Origin: Planctomycetota bacterium
GTDB lineage: Bacteria; Planctomycetota; UBA8742; UBA2392
NCBI GenBank assembly: GCA_019912315.1
Contig: JAIOJA010000001.1
Span: 1 to 64,000 of the forward strand
Direction: 5' to 3'
Length of the DNA stretch: 64,000 nt
The position numbers and the translations under genes were made by a program. The notes under the pieces are model-generated. The model saw only the letters and a program-made list of their open reading frames with translations. It was not told the DNA's origin and ran no database searches. Shown piece by piece: positions 18,246 to 27,817 of this stretch. Position 1 is the stretch's first letter, and the number at the start of each line of letters is the position of its first letter.

Positions 18246-18688
18246 GACTCAGCCCCCCGGTTGATTGCGAGCGTCGCCAGCCATGCGCCGAGTGTGCTGC
18301 CGCCGCCGGTCAAGCCTGCGCAGATGAAACCTACGATCAGCATCGGATGCACCGGGATCATGGCAACGTAGCCGACCAGCCCCCAACCCAGCCCGAACCA
18401 GGCGCTCTCGCTATCTTTCATGCGCCGGAACTGCCCAATCCACGCGACGCCGAGGGCCGCGAACGCCGGCGACAGCACGATCACAGTCAGGGCAGCGAAC
18501 TCGGCTTCGAGCAGCAACGCGGTTGCGACGTAGCCCGTGAGTACGATCAGGCTGGCGATGACGGTGGGTGCGGGTGAAGTTCTTGCTTTGGTCGGCTTCG
18601 GCAGGTGGCGGAACTTGACCGGCGGCCATTCGCCGCTGTCCTGCGGGCCGAGTTTGTCACGGCGTTGTGCGAGGTAGGTGGAGTACAT
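18242..18688 (-). CDS. Hypothetical membrane protein
   Basis: 148 aa, about four TM segments; first gene of the membrane cassette. Confidence 0.6.
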   Translation of the reverse strand: MYSTYLAQRRDKLGPQDSGEWPPVKFRHLPKPTKARTSPAPTVIASLIVLTGYVATALLLEAEFAALTVIVLSPAFAALGVAWIGQFRRMKDSESAWFGLGWGLVGYVAMIPVHPMLIVGFICAGLTGGGSTLGAWLATLAINRGAES

Positions 18689-18716
18689 GGGTCACCTCCG
18701 TCATCCCTATCGTTTG

Positions 18717-18734
18717 TGTCAGTAAAAACTGACA
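18717..18734. promoter_or_regulatory. Palindromic operator TGTCAGT-N4-ACTGACA upstream of membrane cassette
   Basis: Perfect 7+4+7 palindrome TGTCAGTAAAAACTGACA, 29 bp before start at 18688. Confidence 0.75.
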
Positions 18735-18749
18735 ATCATTGCAAAAAAA

Positions 18750-19319
18750 CTACCCGCCCCGTTTCGGGAACAGCTTGGCTGCGGTGCGGAACACCTTGGC
18801 CATGCGCCCGTGCCCGACGGCCAGGAACACGTCAATCAGATCCACGAACTCGTGGGCGAAGTCGGCGAACTGCTCGACCTTGCCGTGCAACTCCTCCAGC
18901 GCCTCGCGCTCGGCCCCTTTCGCGCCCTTGCTTGCACCCTCGGCGAAGCCTGCGGCCTCGTGCAGACGCTCCATGACCGGCACGACTTCGCGACGTCGGC
19001 GCTCGCGAATGGTGGTGTGAAACCAGGTCCAGGGGTCTTTCTCGGCCTCGAAGAAGGTTTTGCGGTCGCCGGGCTTGGTCACGCGGCGCACCACGCCCCA
19101 GGCCATCAGGTCGCGAATGCTGGTGCTGGCGTTGCCGTGGGAGATCTGCAGGCGCTCGGCGATGCTGTCGATGTCGAGGGAATCTGGCGTCAGGTACAAC
19201 AGAGCGTGCACGCGCCCGACGGATTTGTTGACGCCCCACAGTTGTGAGATGTCGGACCAGACCTCAATGAAGCGGTCCTCAACTTCGCGGTGGGGGTCTC
19301 TGGTCGTTTCATCGCTCAC
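18750..19319 (-). CDS. GbsR/MarR-family winged-helix transcriptional regulator
   Basis: ISQLWGVNKSVGRVHALLYLTPDSLDIDSIAERLQISHGNASTSIRDLMAWGVVRRVTKPGDRKTFFEAE; GTG start at 19319. Confidence 0.8.
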   Translation of the reverse strand: MSDETTRDPHREVEDRFIEVWSDISQLWGVNKSVGRVHALLYLTPDSLDIDSIAERLQISHGNASTSIRDLMAWGVVRRVTKPGDRKTFFEAEKDPWTWFHTTIRERRRREVVPVMERLHEAAGFAEGASKGAKGAEREALEELHGKVEQFADFAHEFVDLIDVFLAVGHGRMAKVFRTAAKLFPKRGG

Positions 19320-19336
19320 CGTAGTATCCTCTGAAC

Positions 19337-19354
19337 CGTCAGTCTTAACTGACA
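19337..19354. promoter_or_regulatory. Second copy of the palindrome (cGTCAGT-CTTA-ACTGACA) upstream of the regulator
   Basis: Same arms and spacing as 18717-18734, 18 bp before the proposed GTG start. Confidence 0.75.
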
Positions 19355-19421
19355 ATACAGTGTGGATGGGCGAGAAGCAAATTACTTTGACGCGAAGCTC
19401 GCGACCTTCGCGCACTTCGCG

Positions 19422-20480
19422 TCAGGCTGTGGCAGTTTGCTCTGCGCGCCGGAGCCAGCGGCGGATGAATGCGGGTGCGTGGGCGAGTTTGGCATCGGGA
19501 ACGTCGGGCAGCGCTGCGCTGGATTTCGTGCACCAGAACAATGTTGGGCCGTGCGTGAACTTAAGCAGCGCAGCGCCGGACTTGGCGGCGTAGGTCGTGT
19601 CCAGTGGCGGCGCACCAAGCGCGCGGAATCGCGCTGCGGCCGCCAGCCCGTCCCGCGTTACGCGCGCGTAGCCCCAGCCGAAGTGTCTGGTGTTCAGCAC
19701 CAGCAGCTTCGGGTCGACTTTTACTTCCGGCCCTCCGATTTCGTGCAGGTATTTCGCTGTGGCTCGCGCAAGGCGCAGCACCTGGCTGCGCGCCGTCACC
19801 GGCCACGGCGTCACCCGGACAGCGTGCAGCTTCGGCAACTCGCCGGGCCACAAACCAAGCTGCTTTGCGAGCGGCAGACCGACCAGCAAGCCGGCCGTCG
19901 TACAGGTGCTGCCGATCGCGACAACCAGATGTTCCGGCGTCGGCATAGCGCCGGCGTTCAGTTGTTCGGCGATTTCGAGCGCGTTCGCCACGTGCCCCAG
20001 CGCGCCCAGGGGGTTCGCTCCACCGGGCGGCACCAGGTACGCTTCGCGCCCGTGCGCGCGGTGCAGGGCCAGCCAGTGCAGAGGAAAGCTCGCGATGCTG
20101 CGCAGTGTTTTCACGTCCGCACATTCGCCAAGGCTGACGCGAAGATTCTCGGCGCCCGCGGGCGTTGCCCGCTGCGGGAACAGCACCGCGCCCGGCTGAA
20201 GCCCCAGCCGCCGCGCGTGAAGGATGCAGGCCACGGCCTGGTTGCTGCCGTATGCGCCGAGGGTCCATACGCGCTTGATGCCGCCGGCCCGGGCGTCGGC
20301 AAACAGGGTTTCGAGAGTGCGGATCTTGTTGCCGCCATAAACCGGTGAGCTCAAGTCTTCGCGCTTGAGCCACACGTCGCCAAGCGCCGGCAAATGCTCA
20401 ATCGGCGTGGGGTATTCACCCAGGCGAACGTGCGGCACGTTCAGACCGTGGATGTGTCTGTTGAGCGCAAAGTCAGTCAC
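19422..20480 (-). CDS. PLP-dependent D-cysteine desulfhydrase / ACC deaminase-like enzyme
   Basis: LGEYPTPIEHLPALGDVWLKREDLSSPVYGGNKIRTLE, GAYGSNQAVA, GSTCTTAGLLVG. Confidence 0.75.
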   Translation of the reverse strand: MTDFALNRHIHGLNVPHVRLGEYPTPIEHLPALGDVWLKREDLSSPVYGGNKIRTLETLFADARAGGIKRVWTLGAYGSNQAVACILHARRLGLQPGAVLFPQRATPAGAENLRVSLGECADVKTLRSIASFPLHWLALHRAHGREAYLVPPGGANPLGALGHVANALEIAEQLNAGAMPTPEHLVVAIGSTCTTAGLLVGLPLAKQLGLWPGELPKLHAVRVTPWPVTARSQVLRLARATAKYLHEIGGPEVKVDPKLLVLNTRHFGWGYARVTRDGLAAAARFRALGAPPLDTTYAAKSGAALLKFTHGPTLFWCTKSSAALPDVPDAKLAHAPAFIRRWLRRAEQTATA

Positions 20481-20518
20481 GGCGCACAGCCTGCCTGCGG
20501 AGCGGCGTTGTGCAATCG

Positions 20519-20845
20519 CTAGAACCGTCCCAGCATCCAGACCATGACGTAGCACAGGCAGGGCACGATCGCCAGTGAGGCCAGTTGTCCGTTGCTCACG
20601 AACTTTGGCGGATTGTGTCGGCGACCGGGAATGACCCGCGTCATGGGCTTCGCGCTTCGTTGGTTCGTGGGGATCTGAGCGCGACGGTTATTTGAAGTAC
20701 CCTTATAGGTGAGGATGAGCTCTTCGGGTCCGTCTCGCCTGACAGGGCCGCCGCAAGCAATCGTGGCCGTGCGCGCGACGTGGTAGCCGTTGTAGGTATC
20801 GAGTTCGGACGAATCCGCGGGCAAGTCTGTGAAGATGTATGCCAT
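20519..20845 (-). CDS. Small hypothetical protein with C-terminal TM segment
   Basis: MAYIFTDLPADSSELDTYNGYHVARTATIACGG…LASLAIVPCLCYVMVWMLGRF. Confidence 0.4.
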   Translation of the reverse strand: MAYIFTDLPADSSELDTYNGYHVARTATIACGGPVRRDGPEELILTYKGTSNNRRAQIPTNQRSAKPMTRVIPGRRHNPPKFVSNGQLASLAIVPCLCYVMVWMLGRF

Positions 20846-20976
20846 GATCGGCCTCCTGCCACAGTTTCGCACATGTCCGCGCGGCAAGCCAATTTTTCCC
20901 CACAAAACGAACAGGGTTCAGCAATCAGGGAGGACTCGCTATCATATGCCATCTTGTTGGATGAATCGGGGTTCGC

Positions 20977-21468
20977 ATGTCAGCCGAATTGACCCTGCTG
21001 TTTCTTGAAAAGCGCGTGGAAGCCTCGCGCCTGTGCGCATCAATTACGGAGCCCTTTGCGACCGGCACTGAGCCCGCCAAGCCGGAAGTGTTGGCCGGCG
21101 ACTTTCAGCAGGTCGCCAACGCGCTTGGTGATTGCCTGGCAGAGTTGAAAACTCTGAACGACGGGCTCGAGAAAGACAACTCGCTTGAAGCAGGCGACAT
21201 TCGGCATGTGCGCGGGCGCATCGGCACGGCAGTGGGCGAAGTTGCGCGCGCGGCACAGGACTTCGCGGCGCAGATTCGTTTCTTTGAAGCCATGAATCCG
21301 AACGACGCCGACAAAACAAAACCTGCGCTGGACAAGTTCGAAGACGTCGAGAAATCGACCCGCGAGTTCACAATTCCTGAGGGCCCTGAAGAGGGCGCGG
21401 AACTCGCCCCGGCCGACGACACAGGCCTGTCACCCGAGCACGACGACGTCGACCCCATGCTGATGTAG
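20977..21468 (+). CDS. Hypothetical protein, 163 aa
   Basis: Coherent ORF with acidic C-terminus; divergent from 20845. Confidence 0.6.
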   Translation: MSAELTLLFLEKRVEASRLCASITEPFATGTEPAKPEVLAGDFQQVANALGDCLAELKTLNDGLEKDNSLEAGDIRHVRGRIGTAVGEVARAAQDFAAQIRFFEAMNPNDADKTKPALDKFEDVEKSTREFTIPEGPEEGAELAPADDTGLSPEHDDVDPMLM

Positions 21469-21476
21469 CGCGATCG

Positions 21477-24400
21477 CTACATGTTGCGGCGGTACTGCCC
21501 GCCAACCTCATACAGCGCATGGCTGATCTGGCCCAGCGAGCACTGCCTTACGGTCTGCATCAGCTGGTTGAAGATGTTGCCGTTTTCCAGAGCCGTCCGC
21601 TTCAAGGCTTCGAGGGCGTCTGGCGCGTCCTTTTGGTGGCGTTTCTGAAAGCTGCGCAGGCGCTCGATACAGGTGTCTTTTTCTTCCTTGTTGGCGCGCG
21701 CAAGTTCGATCTTCTGCCCGGTGGCGGGCGTCTGCGGGTTCAGGAAAGTGTTCACGCCGATGATCGGCAACTCGCCTGAATGCTTCAGGCGCTCATAGAA
21801 CATGCTTTCTTCCTGAATCTTGCCGCGCTGGTACTGGGTCTCCATCGCGCCGATGACGCCACCGCGTTCCGTGAGACTGTCAAATTCCTTGAGTACCGCT
21901 TCCTCAACCAGGTCCGTCAGCTCTTCCACTATGAAGCTGCCCTGCGTCGGGTTCTCGTTCTTTGCGAGCCCGAGTTCCTTGTTGATGATGTGCTGGATCG
22001 CCAGCGCCCGACGCACGCTTTCGTTCGTCGGCGTGGTGATCGCTTCGTCGTAGGCGTTCGTGTGCAGGCTGTTGCAGTTGTCGTAGATCGCGTACAGGGC
22101 CTGCAATGTCGTGCGAATATCGTTGAACTGAATTTCCATGGCGTGCAGCGAACGCCCGGAAGTCTGGATGTGGTACTTCAACATCTGGCTGCGGTCGTTC
22201 GCGCCGTACAGCCGCTTCATGGCGACGGCCCAGATGCGGCGGGCGACGCGGCCTATGACCGAATATTCGGCGTCCACGCCATTGCTGAAGAAGAAGCTGA
22301 GGTTCGGCGCGAAGGCGTTCACGTCCATGCCGCGGGCGCGGTAGGCCTCGACGTATGTGAACCCGTTGGCGAGCGTGAAGGCGAGCTGGGTGATCGGGTT
22401 GGCGCCGGCCTCGGCGATGTGGTAGCCGCTGATGCTGACCGAGTAGTAGTTGCGGACATTGTGGTCAATGAACCACGACTGCACGTCGCCCATCATTTTC
22501 AGGGCGAACTCGATGCTGAAGATGCAGGTGTTCTGGGCCTGGTCTTCCTTCAGAATATCGGCCTGGACGGTGCCGCGCGTGGCGCTGACAGTGTCGTCTT
22601 CAATTTTCGCGAACTCCTCGTCGCTAAGCAGCTTGCGGATATCTTCCCAGGGTTTGTCAAAGCAGCGCGGGTCCTGCCAGGCGGCGTTTCGCAGCGCGTG
22701 CGGGTCGGTCATTTCCGTGGGGAGAGTTTTGGCGTCGCGGATCGGGACGAACAGACTCTCCGGGCCGCGGTCTGGCTTAAGCCTGCCTTGCTCCATGAGC
22801 TGTTTGCGGGCCTGCTGCCGGATCGCCGCGTTGAAGAAGAAGGCCAGAATGATCGGCGCCGGGCCGTTGATGGTCATGCTGACGCTGGTGGTCGGCGCGC
22901 AGAGGTCGAAACCGGCGTAGAGGATTTCCATTTCTTCGACGGTGAAAATCGCGACGCCGCTTTCGCCGACCTTGCCGTAGATGTCCGGGCGCTCATGCGG
23001 GTCTTCACCATAGAGCGTAACGCTGTCAAAGGCCGTGCTGAGGCGCGCCGCGGGCTGGCCTTCCGATACAAGGTGAAAGCGGGCGTTGGTGCGCGCCGCC
23101 GGGCCTTCGCCCGCGAACATGCGGGTCGGGTCCTCGCCGCTGCGCTTGTAGGGATACACGCCGCCTGTGTACGGGAAACGCCCGGGGACGTTTTCTTCCA
23201 GCAGCCAGACCAGTACGTCGCCCCAGTCGTGGAATCTGGGCAGCGCGACCTTGGGCAACCGGGTGCCGCTGAGGGTCCTGGTGTAGTTCGCAACGTGGAT
23301 TTCACGCCCGCGTACTTCGTAGACGTTCTCCGCGGCGGTGTAGCTTTTCTTCAGCTCAGGCCAGGCCTGCAACTCGGCCAGGCACTCCTTGTCCAGCTGT
23401 TTCAGCAATTCGTTGTAGCGCTTGCGCAGCTTCAGCAGCCCGGCGTCCTTGACGTCTTCCTTCAGGGCAACCAGCGGCTCGGCTGGTGCGTCGCCGAGAT
23501 CAAGCAGCACGCTGTATGTCGCGCCAAGTTTGCCGGCGATTGCGCGCTGCTGCTCCACCCACTTGTGGTAGCCGCGCACGGATTCGCTGACTTCGGACAG
23601 GTAGCGCACGCGCTTGCCCGGCACGACGGTGGATTGTTCCGGGCCCTCGGGGCCTGCGACCTGCGTGAAATAGCGGGTTGCAAGCTCACGCCCGCCGGCT
23701 TTGCCGAGGCGCGCCAGCAACTCGATGTAGAGCGCATTAACACCCACGTCATTAAACTGGGCCGCGATGGTCGGGAAGACCGGCATGGTCTCGGGCAGCG
23801 CGTCACCAGGCGCGCCCTTGTTGCGCCACACCTGCTTGCGGATGTCGCGCAGGGCATCCTTGCCGCCGCGGCGCTCGAACTTGTTCAGTGCCACCAGGTC
23901 GGCAAAGTCGAGCATCTCGATTTTCTCGAGCTGCGTGGGCGCGCCGAACTCGGGCGTCATGACGTAAAGGCTGACGTCGCTGAACCTGGTGATCGCGTCG
24001 TCGCCCTGGCCGATGCCGCTGGTTTCCACAAGTATGAGGTCGTAGCCCGCGGCCTTGCAGATATCGATGGCTTCGTCGAGGGCTTCGCTGATTTCGGTGT
24101 GCGAATCGCGCGTGGCCATTGAGCGCATGTAGACGCGGTCGCTGTTCAGGGCGTTCATGCGGATACGGTCACCCAGCAATGCGCCGCCGGTGCGCTTGCG
24201 GGTGGGGTCGATGCTCAGCACGGCGACGTGGCTGTCCTCAAAATCAAGCAGATAGCGGCGCAGCAACTCATCGGTCAGGCTGGATTTGCCCGCGCCGCCA
24301 GTGCCGGTGATACCGAGTACCGGAACCTGGTGCTTACGTGCTGACTTCTTGCCGGCCACGGCCGCGTGCAGCCTTTCAAGCTGTTCCGGCGGTGCCTCGG

Positions 24401-24923
24401 CGTTCATTTCTGCCAGCGTGATGAGTCGGGCGACGCTGCCCTTGTGGTGGGTATCGAAGTCGTTGAGTTCGCCGTTAAGATCATTGAGTGTGCTGAAGTC
24501 GCACTCGGCGATCATGAGGTCGATCATGCCCTCAAGCCCTAGCTCGCGCCCGTCCTGGGGGCTGAAGATGCGTTTGATGCCGTAGTCGTGCAGCTCGCGG
24601 ATTTCTTCGGGCACGATCACGCCGCCGCCGCCGCCGAAGATCCTGATGTGACCCGCGCCCTTCTGTTGCAGCAGGTCGTGCATGTACTTGAAAAATTCCA
24701 TGTGCCCGCCCTGGTAGCTGCTGACAGCTATGCCCTGGGCGTCTTCTTCAATGGCCGCGTTGACGATTTCCTCCGCGCTGCGGTTGTGACCCAGATGGAT
24801 CACCTCCGCCCCATGCGCCTGCAGGATGCGGCGCATAATGTTGATCGACACGTCGTGCCCGTCGAATAGCGACGCGGCGGTCACGAAGCGGATCTTTGTC
24901 TTGATCTGCGTGGCTTGTTTCAT
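21477..24923 (-). CDS. icmF: Fused isobutyryl-CoA mutase (B12-binding, MeaB-type G-protein and mutase domains)
   Basis: ASLFDGHDVSINIMRRILQAHGAEVIHLGHNRS (B12 domain), GITGTGGAGKSSLTDELLRRYL (P-loop), mutase region VSISGYHIAEAGANPITQLAFTLANGFTYVEAYRARGMDVNAFAPNLSFFFS. Confidence 0.93.
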   Translation of the reverse strand: MKQATQIKTKIRFVTAASLFDGHDVSINIMRRILQAHGAEVIHLGHNRSAEEIVNAAIEEDAQGIAVSSYQGGHMEFFKYMHDLLQQKGAGHIRIFGGGGGVIVPEEIRELHDYGIKRIFSPQDGRELGLEGMIDLMIAECDFSTLNDLNGELNDFDTHHKGSVARLITLAEMNAEAPPEQLERLHAAVAGKKSARKHQVPVLGITGTGGAGKSSLTDELLRRYLLDFEDSHVAVLSIDPTRKRTGGALLGDRIRMNALNSDRVYMRSMATRDSHTEISEALDEAIDICKAAGYDLILVETSGIGQGDDAITRFSDVSLYVMTPEFGAPTQLEKIEMLDFADLVALNKFERRGGKDALRDIRKQVWRNKGAPGDALPETMPVFPTIAAQFNDVGVNALYIELLARLGKAGGRELATRYFTQVAGPEGPEQSTVVPGKRVRYLSEVSESVRGYHKWVEQQRAIAGKLGATYSVLLDLGDAPAEPLVALKEDVKDAGLLKLRKRYNELLKQLDKECLAELQAWPELKKSYTAAENVYEVRGREIHVANYTRTLSGTRLPKVALPRFHDWGDVLVWLLEENVPGRFPYTGGVYPYKRSGEDPTRMFAGEGPAARTNARFHLVSEGQPAARLSTAFDSVTLYGEDPHERPDIYGKVGESGVAIFTVEEMEILYAGFDLCAPTTSVSMTINGPAPIILAFFFNAAIRQQARKQLMEQGRLKPDRGPESLFVPIRDAKTLPTEMTDPHALRNAAWQDPRCFDKPWEDIRKLLSDEEFAKIEDDTVSATRGTVQADILKEDQAQNTCIFSIEFALKMMGDVQSWFIDHNVRNYYSVSISGYHIAEAGANPITQLAFTLANGFTYVEAYRARGMDVNAFAPNLSFFFSNGVDAEYSVIGRVARRIWAVAMKRLYGANDRSQMLKYHIQTSGRSLHAMEIQFNDIRTTLQALYAIYDNCNSLHTNAYDEAITTPTNESVRRALAIQHIINKELGLAKNENPTQGSFIVEELTDLVEEAVLKEFDSLTERGGVIGAMETQYQRGKIQEESMFYERLKHSGELPIIGVNTFLNPQTPATGQKIELARANKEEKDTCIERLRSFQKRHQKDAPDALEALKRTALENGNIFNQLMQTVRQCSLGQISHALYEVGGQYRRNM

Positions 24924-25147
24924 AAGTCAGCAAAGCAGAGCGCCGTGGTGCGGCGCGTGCAAGCGGTCTCCAATCGGTCTGTTATAAACCCTGACGTCCG
25001 GAAGTTGTAGCCCCGAACCCCGGTTGTCGAAGTCACAGATTCGCGCCCGCCGGCGCGAACGAACGCGCGCGTCGTGTACCTTATCTCCGGGCGTGAAACG
25101 GGAGGCCCCGGGGCCTCCCGCCTGTAGCTGACCACATGTGGCTGCAA

Positions 25148-27817
25148 CTAGCCGACCAGAACTTCTTCTTCTTCACGTTCTCTGCGGCTCGGCAAGGCCG
25201 CGTTTTGTCCGCCGCCGGGAAGGAAGCTGCCTTCGTATGGCGGTGGAGGCGCGATGTCGGGCCCGATGCTGTCTTCCTTGATGTCGTCGCCGCCCTTGCC
25301 CACGTCTTCCGGGTTAAGCGACATGGTGTAGTCGATCCACTTCTGTTCAAGGGCGTCCCAGTCCGCGTCGGTTTTGATGCCGAATACTTCCTTGAACTTG
25401 GTGATGCCGACGGTGTCGGTCCAGCTGTTGACACTGATCTCGCCCTTGTAGTCCTTGGCAATGTACTCCCACCATTTGTCGCGGTACGGGTACTTGCCGT
25501 TTTCCTTGTAATGCTCGAAGAAGTAGCTGATCTGGCAGGCGGTGGCGTAGAACACGCCGCGGGCGTTGCCCATCAGCCAGTCCCCGTTGACCTTCCACTT
25601 CTTTTCGAGCAGCCGGTCATAGGCCTTCTGGTCACATTGGCCGTAGTGGCGGCACTCGATTGTGTCGCGAATACGGTAGAGCACATCCTTGCCGAGAATC
25701 TCGTAGATCTGCTGGAAGCTGCGAAGACGCAGGTGATTGAGACGCAGGAAGTCGTACTTGGCGTCCTCACCCATTCCTTCGCGCAGGAAACCCGCCACGC
25801 TGTCGGTCAGACCCTCCTGGACCAGGATGTTGGCGTAGCGCGGACGTTTCATCATGTCGTCGCGCTCGAACATGGGGTTGGCAGCGTAGAAATCTGACAG
25901 CATGTGGAACGTCTCGTGAATGATCACTGATTCGTTGAACCACTGGGTGTCGGGGCTGGAGTCGGCCCGGTCGTCATAAGTCATGACGCGCTGGTCGAGG
26001 GGAGAGTAGTACGCGCGAGCGCCTGGCGGAATCGGCTCCTTGTTCGTGTCCAGGTAATGCTTGGCGAAGGTGGCACTGTCCTTGAATACGACGATTTCCA
26101 TGGGCCAGCCTTCCTTTTGCGCCAGCTCCGCGTTGTCCTTGGGCTTTACGCGCTTGAGGTTGAACTTGGTGACCAGGCGCTCATCGAACCATGCGACCAG
26201 TTGCTGAAGCAGGGCCTTCTTGCTTTCCAGCGTTTCCAGAAAGTCCTCATCCAGGCTTGCGCGCCCCAGCGGTTTCTCCACGAACACCATCAGCGACGGG
26301 CCGTAAGTGTAGGTCCAGATTTCGTCAAACTCTTCGTTCTCGCGCTCCATGGCGCGCGGACTGAACGAGCGCTGCCCCTTGGTGCGGTCCACTTTGCCGG
26401 CCTTGTGGGCGGCGCGGAAGCGAATCCAGGCCTTGCGGGATTTCTTGGCGTAGCCGTCTTTGGCATCGCGGGCGTTGAGATCGGCCCAGTTGCCGAGGGC
26501 GACTTCTTCAAGCTGCTGCAGCTTTTCAACGATGTCGGGAGGAAACAGCTTGGCGTCGCGGTAAATCTGAAGAATGTCGAAGTTGTAGTAGGCGCTGTAA
26601 TCCGATGCGCCGGCGACCTCATACTCAATGCAGAGATTCATTTCTTCGGGGTACTGGTATTCAACCCAGCCGACGCGTGTGACGATGTCCTTGAACTTCG
26701 GGACAACAACAAGGGTCTTCTTTTCCGAGCCGTCCTCCAGCAGACGTTTTTCTTCTTTGGTGGCTTTGCCGGCCTTGTCCATGGCGGCCCAGGCCTTTTC
26801 CAGGAGCAGGTCCGCACTGGGGTTCTTGTCGTCGGAAAGCATCAGGGCGATATCGGCCAACTGGTCGACGGACGCGCCGGATTCCGTCTTGCGAACCAGA
26901 TGCCTGGCGAACTGGTCCTGCATGGACTTGAATTCGGCGTTGTCGCGGCGCCCGCGCGCTTCCTCGTAGTAGAAGCGCACCTGGTCAAGTGACAGGGCGT
27001 CCACGTTATTGAAGGCCTTCTTCATGTCTTCCAGCAGGCGCTCGTCCGCGCCCTGCTGCGCGGCGGGCGAGTTGCCGGCGGCGACTGTGTCGCCGCCGTC
27101 AGGTCCGGGCGTTGTCGTGCCTGTATCGCTGAACACCACGACCAGTACCACGATCAGGATCAGCCCGACCACGCCTCCGCCGATGCCGAGCATCAGGGGC
27201 ATGTTGTTCTTCTTGCGCGGCGGGCCCATGCCTGGGGGCATGGGGCGACCGGACGGCGCCGGGCGCGGCGCGCCCGTGCCGCCGCGACGTACGGGGGCGC
27301 GGGTACCCGGCGCGCTGACGCCCACCGCGGGCGGCGCGCCGATGACGGTCTCTTCTTTGCGCAGGACGCTGGCGCCGCCGGTCATGTCAACTTCGGCGGA
27401 CGGCCTGCTGACCGGCTCGTCGCGCGTAGACGACCCGGGGTCGATGTCCGCGCGACGGATTGTGCGCGTGCCGCCCACAATGGTTGGATTGGCCACCTGC
27501 GGCGACGGCACCGTGACGGGTGCTGCGCACTTTTTGCATGTGGTTTTCTTGCCCGCGTGATGTGGTGAAACGCTGTATTTGGTTCCACAGGCGGGACACG
27601 GAAAAACGATGTTTTCGGACATCGTGGTTTGCTCCCTGCTATCTTGCTTGTGATTCGACCAGTTACTGTATGACTTTTCGCCTTCCGCCGAAAGGCGCGA
27701 GCCCCCGGCGGCAAGCTTCGCGGCTGTCCGCGCCGCAGCCTGAAGCACATTGGCGTCAAGCCCAGGCGGCGGCGTAGGACCGCGAAAACGGTTTCCAAAC
27801 GGATCTGTATTGCTCAT
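25148..27817 (-). CDS. Zinc-ribbon, TM, HExxH metallopeptidase-like (DUF1570-like) protein; start may be 27622
   Basis: CPACGTKYSVSPHHAGKKTTCKKC ribbon; TM LGIGGGVVGLILIVVLVVVF; SVIIHETFHMLSDFYAANP; ORF start overlaps sigma stop (ATGA). Confidence 0.7.
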   Translation of the reverse strand: MSNTDPFGNRFRGPTPPPGLDANVLQAAARTAAKLAAGGSRLSAEGEKSYSNWSNHKQDSREQTTMSENIVFPCPACGTKYSVSPHHAGKKTTCKKCAAPVTVPSPQVANPTIVGGTRTIRRADIDPGSSTRDEPVSRPSAEVDMTGGASVLRKEETVIGAPPAVGVSAPGTRAPVRRGGTGAPRPAPSGRPMPPGMGPPRKKNNMPLMLGIGGGVVGLILIVVLVVVFSDTGTTTPGPDGGDTVAAGNSPAAQQGADERLLEDMKKAFNNVDALSLDQVRFYYEEARGRRDNAEFKSMQDQFARHLVRKTESGASVDQLADIALMLSDDKNPSADLLLEKAWAAMDKAGKATKEEKRLLEDGSEKKTLVVVPKFKDIVTRVGWVEYQYPEEMNLCIEYEVAGASDYSAYYNFDILQIYRDAKLFPPDIVEKLQQLEEVALGNWADLNARDAKDGYAKKSRKAWIRFRAAHKAGKVDRTKGQRSFSPRAMERENEEFDEIWTYTYGPSLMVFVEKPLGRASLDEDFLETLESKKALLQQLVAWFDERLVTKFNLKRVKPKDNAELAQKEGWPMEIVVFKDSATFAKHYLDTNKEPIPPGARAYYSPLDQRVMTYDDRADSSPDTQWFNESVIIHETFHMLSDFYAANPMFERDDMMKRPRYANILVQEGLTDSVAGFLREGMGEDAKYDFLRLNHLRLRSFQQIYEILGKDVLYRIRDTIECRHYGQCDQKAYDRLLEKKWKVNGDWLMGNARGVFYATACQISYFFEHYKENGKYPYRDKWWEYIAKDYKGEISVNSWTDTVGITKFKEVFGIKTDADWDALEQKWIDYTMSLNPEDVGKGGDDIKEDSIGPDIAPPPPYEGSFLPGGGQNAALPSRREREEEEVLVG

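Noticed and set aside
21780-24122. 780-aa plus-strand ORF
   Set aside because: Antisense to icmF; no recognisable domains
24924-25147. Cobalamin riboswitch upstream of icmF
   Set aside because: Looked for B12-box-like sequence; none recognisable
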